Source: Galaxea fascicularis (taxonomy: Eukaryota > Cnidaria > Anthozoa > Scleractinia > Euphylliidae). Taken from it: a stretch of DNA of 64,000 nt. The notes beneath the pieces were generated by a model. The model worked only from the letters and a program-made list of their open reading frames with translations. It was not told where the DNA came from and made no database searches. Shown here piece after piece: positions 61,688 to 64,000 of the stretch (position 1 is the first letter of the stretch; each line of letters opens with the position of its first letter). Location of the stretch: positions 4,287,916 through 4,351,915 of the forward strand of contig OX419343.1 in assembly GCA_948470475.1 (NCBI GenBank), read 5' to 3'. The translations under genes were made by a program, and so were the position numbers.

Positions 61688-62296
61688 TCAATTTGCTTTC
61701 TTCGACAGGACGTCAAGGAATCTCTCCATTATGCCCATTTTTTCATTATGCATTTTCTGCGCAAGGACAATTTTTGCTTCTTCCTCTTTCCGCTTTTCTT
61801 CCTTGTACTCGGTCAGAAATTCAATCATTTCAGTGGCGGACGACTTTGAGCGTCGTTTCTTCTTCTTCTTTGGTGGCTCTCGGCAGCTGTCCAGAGGTAA
61901 TTCCTCCTCATCATCCGTTAACGTATTGCCTGTGGATACAGGCTTTGCTGTCAAAGAAGAAACGGTTGCCGTTGGAATTATCTTCGGATCAGTTCCGAAA
62001 AACTCTTCCACCTCTTGCTGGAAGTCGCACTCTTTCTGGTCGTTACCCGTTTTGTCGTTGTGCTCCTTGACTTTTTTGTATTTCTCTTCCAGTTTCTTCC
62101 ATTTGTTGGAGCATTGTTCTCCCGTAACTTTTACTGATAAGGGTTAAATTAAACTTTTCGGCAATTCTTTGCCAAGCCACGTTTTTGCGGACTTTGCCTT
62201 TTGCGAACAGATCGTCATTTTCACCTCGTAGTGAAATTAATAATTTCGTACTTTTTGTTGACCAAGTGAGTAATTTCGTTTCTTTACCGTCGAGTT
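61688..62296 (-). CDS. Myb/SANT-like DNA-binding protein, Harbinger partner type
   Basis: A terminal exon begins after the acceptor TTTTTATTGCAG with LDGKETKLLTWSTKSTKLLI. It holds a trihelix-type Myb/SANT-like domain (AWQRIAEKFN, then VTGEQCSNKWKKLEEKYKKV), an acidic stretch, a basic nuclear-signal-like run (PPKKKKKRRSK) and a helical, Lys/Glu-rich tail ending FLDVLSKKAN with the stop at 61688. Such proteins are the second protein of PIF/Harbinger elements, where they carry the nuclease to the nucleus and DNA; hosts also domesticate them. The frame slips by one base in an AAAA run (SerLys/ValThr, about 62125-62131), so the exon is broken as written unless an intron edge lies there (TTATCAG is present). 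Upstream exons are not identified. Confidence 0.65.
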
Positions 62297-62663
62297 CTGC
62301 AATAAAAAAATTATATAAGCTTAAGAGCTTAATGTTTTACGCACCACCAGTATCGCTAAAGAAAGCAATAATAATATCCTCATCAATCAAGATAAGGTAA
62401 AAAAATAATTAGCTTCCGTACACTAACGACAAGTCCCTAAAGTACCCTCTGCCATTTTCAAAAAAAATACACGCCCTTTAAATATATAAAACAAGCACTC
62501 AAAATTCCCGTGCATTTCACGCGTGTAATCGTGCAGAAGGAAGAAAACACGCTGGCCCTCCCCCAAACATGGGGCCAGCTGGGCCACAACCAGTTCTCTC
62601 AATTCTCAGAACTGACACATTCCATTTCGGCACGGTCCGAACCGACCAGTCAGTTCTGAAGTT
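62297..62663. other. Stretch between the Myb-like exon and the minisatellite
   Basis: No clear exon. Near 62590-62660 there are paired CAGTTCTC / CAGTTCTGAA and CGGTCCGAACCGACC motifs, forming small hairpins just before the minisatellite. Confidence 0.4.
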
Positions 62664-63545
62664 CCAAGCCTCACTCCCATGCAACCCAAGCCTCACTCCC
62701 ATGCAACCCAAGCCTCACTCCCATGCAACCCAAGCCTCACTCCCATGCAACCCAAGCCTCACTCCCATGCAACCCAAGCCTCACTCCCATGCAACCCAAG
62801 CCTCACTCCCATGCAACCCAAGCCTCACTCCCATGCAACCCAAGCCTCACTCCCATGCAACCCAAGCCTCACTCCCATGCAACCCAAGCCTCACTCCCAT
62901 GCAACCCAAGCCTCACTCCCATGCAACCCAAGCCTCACTCCCATGCAACCCAAGCCTCACTCCCATGCAACCCAAGCCTCACTCCCATGCAACCCAAGCC
63001 TCACTCCCATGCAACCCAAGCCTCACTCCCATGCAACCCAAGCCTCACTCCCATGCAACCCAAGCCTCACTCCCATGCAACCCAAGCCTCACTCCCATGC
63101 AACCCAAGCCTCACTCCCATGCAACCCAAGCCTCACTCCCATGCAACCCAAGCCTCACTCCCATGCAACCCAAGCCTCACTCCCATGCAACCCAAGCCTC
63201 ACTCCCATGCAACCCAAGCCTCACTCCCATGCAACCCAAGCCTCACTCCCATGCAACCCAAGCCTCACTCCCATGCAACCCAAGCCTCACTCCCATGCAA
63301 CCCAAGCCTCACTCCCATGCAACCCAAGCCTCACTCCCATGCAACCCAAGCCTCACTCCCATGCAACCCAAGCCTCACTCCCATGCAACCCAAGCCTCAC
63401 TCCCATGCAACCCAAGCCTCACTCCCATGCAACCCAAGCCTCACTCCCATGCAACCCAAGCCTCACTCCCATGCAACCCAAGCCTCACTCCCATGCAACC
63501 CAAGCCTCACTCCCATGCAACCCAAGCCTCACTCCCATGCAACCC
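62664..63545. repeat. 22-bp minisatellite, first variant (40 units)
   Basis: The unit CCAAGCCTCACTCCCATGCAAC repeats without visible error 40 times. Because 22 is not divisible by three and the unit has no stop in any of three + frames, it produces long accidental open frames with a 22-residue period. The other strand has three-G runs in each unit. Confidence 0.97.
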
Positions 63546-64000
63546 TAGCCTCACTCCCATGCAACCCTAGCCTCACTCCCATGCAACCCTAGCCTCACTC
63601 CCATGCAACCCTAGCCTCACTCCCATGCAACCCTAGCCTCACTCCCATGCAACCCTAGCCTCACTCCCATGCAACCCTAGCCTCACTCCCATGCAACCCT
63701 AGCCTCACTCCCATGCAACCCTAGCCTCACTCCCATGCAACCCTAGCCTCACTCCCATGCAACCCTAGCCTCACTCCCATGCAACCCTAGCCTCACTCCC
63801 ATGCAACCCTAGCCTCACTCCCATGCAACCCTAGCCTCACTCCCATGCAACCCTAGCCTCACTCCCATGCAACCCTAGCCTCACTCCCATGCAACCCTAG
63901 CCTCACTCCCATGCAACCCTAGCCTCACTCCCATGCAACCCTAGCCTCACTCCCATGCAACCCTAGCCTCACTCCCATGCAACCCTAGCCTCACTCCCAT
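63546..64000. repeat. 22-bp minisatellite, second variant, running off the window
   Basis: From 63546 every unit reads CCTAGCC in place of CCAAGCC; about 21 units follow to the window end. The A-to-T change introduces TAG in one frame per three units, ending the open frames. The true array length is unknown. Confidence 0.97.

Noticed and set aside
62569..63570. 333-codon open frame with a 22-residue period
   Set aside because: It is created by a stop-free 22-bp unit read in three frames in turn; nearly all three frames are open. No start context, splice signal or recognisable protein supports it.
62664..64000. CRISPR-like array
   Set aside because: Units are perfectly tandem with no unique spacers, in a eukaryotic context.
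63546..64000. Telomere-like CCCTAG repeats
   Set aside because: CCCTAG occurs only as part of a 22-bp unit; animal telomeres are tandem CCCTAA hexamers.

Overview
The window is nuclear DNA of an animal, most likely a cnidarian and probably a stony coral. The genes have GT-AG introns, and tRNA-headed SINEs and short inverted-repeat elements of types I recall from coral genomes lie between them. A HARBI1-type nuclease and a Myb/SANT-like protein are also present. Nothing looks bacterial: there are no operons and no long intronless genes.

Layout. 1-3176 is non-coding repeat-rich DNA with one weak candidate exon. 3179-37645 is one large satellite structure. About 14.5 head-to-tail units of roughly 1.60 kb run on the + strand (3179-26300). 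A 200-base N gap follows, then 6.8 units of a diverged 1,644-bp version in the opposite orientation (26501-37645). Each normal unit carries a 260-272 bp inverted-repeat element (MITE). Both outer edges of the whole block are the same end of that MITE, each next to a TA dinucleotide, so the 34.5-kb block has the outline of one giant inverted-repeat transposon. Two units lack the MITE and carry three-base scars, CAG and CTG, at its site. 37648-41367 is repeats, including a 623-bp element between TTAA duplications.

41368-46469 (minus strand) reads as one seven-exon gene encoding two caspase folds in tandem. The N-terminal fold has lost its catalytic and substrate-pocket residues. The C-terminal fold keeps the His and Cys motifs. 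Each fold contains one single-base frame break, so the locus is either a recent pseudogene or carries two assembly errors in short homopolymers. 47897-48886 holds the last three exons of an unrecognised minus-strand gene. 51429-55749 may hold a short two-exon gene. 51900-58500 is mostly introns, MITEs and dispersed repeats. 58795-62296 has the two halves of a decayed PIF/Harbinger transposon, a broken nuclease (+) and a Myb/SANT-like protein (-), facing each other, with a MITE and a SINE between them. 62664-64000 is a 22-bp minisatellite that runs off the window and switches sequence variant after 40 units.

No pathway links these genes. The coding content is a caspase locus, two unknown genes and transposon remains. 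Most of the window's structure comes from repeats.
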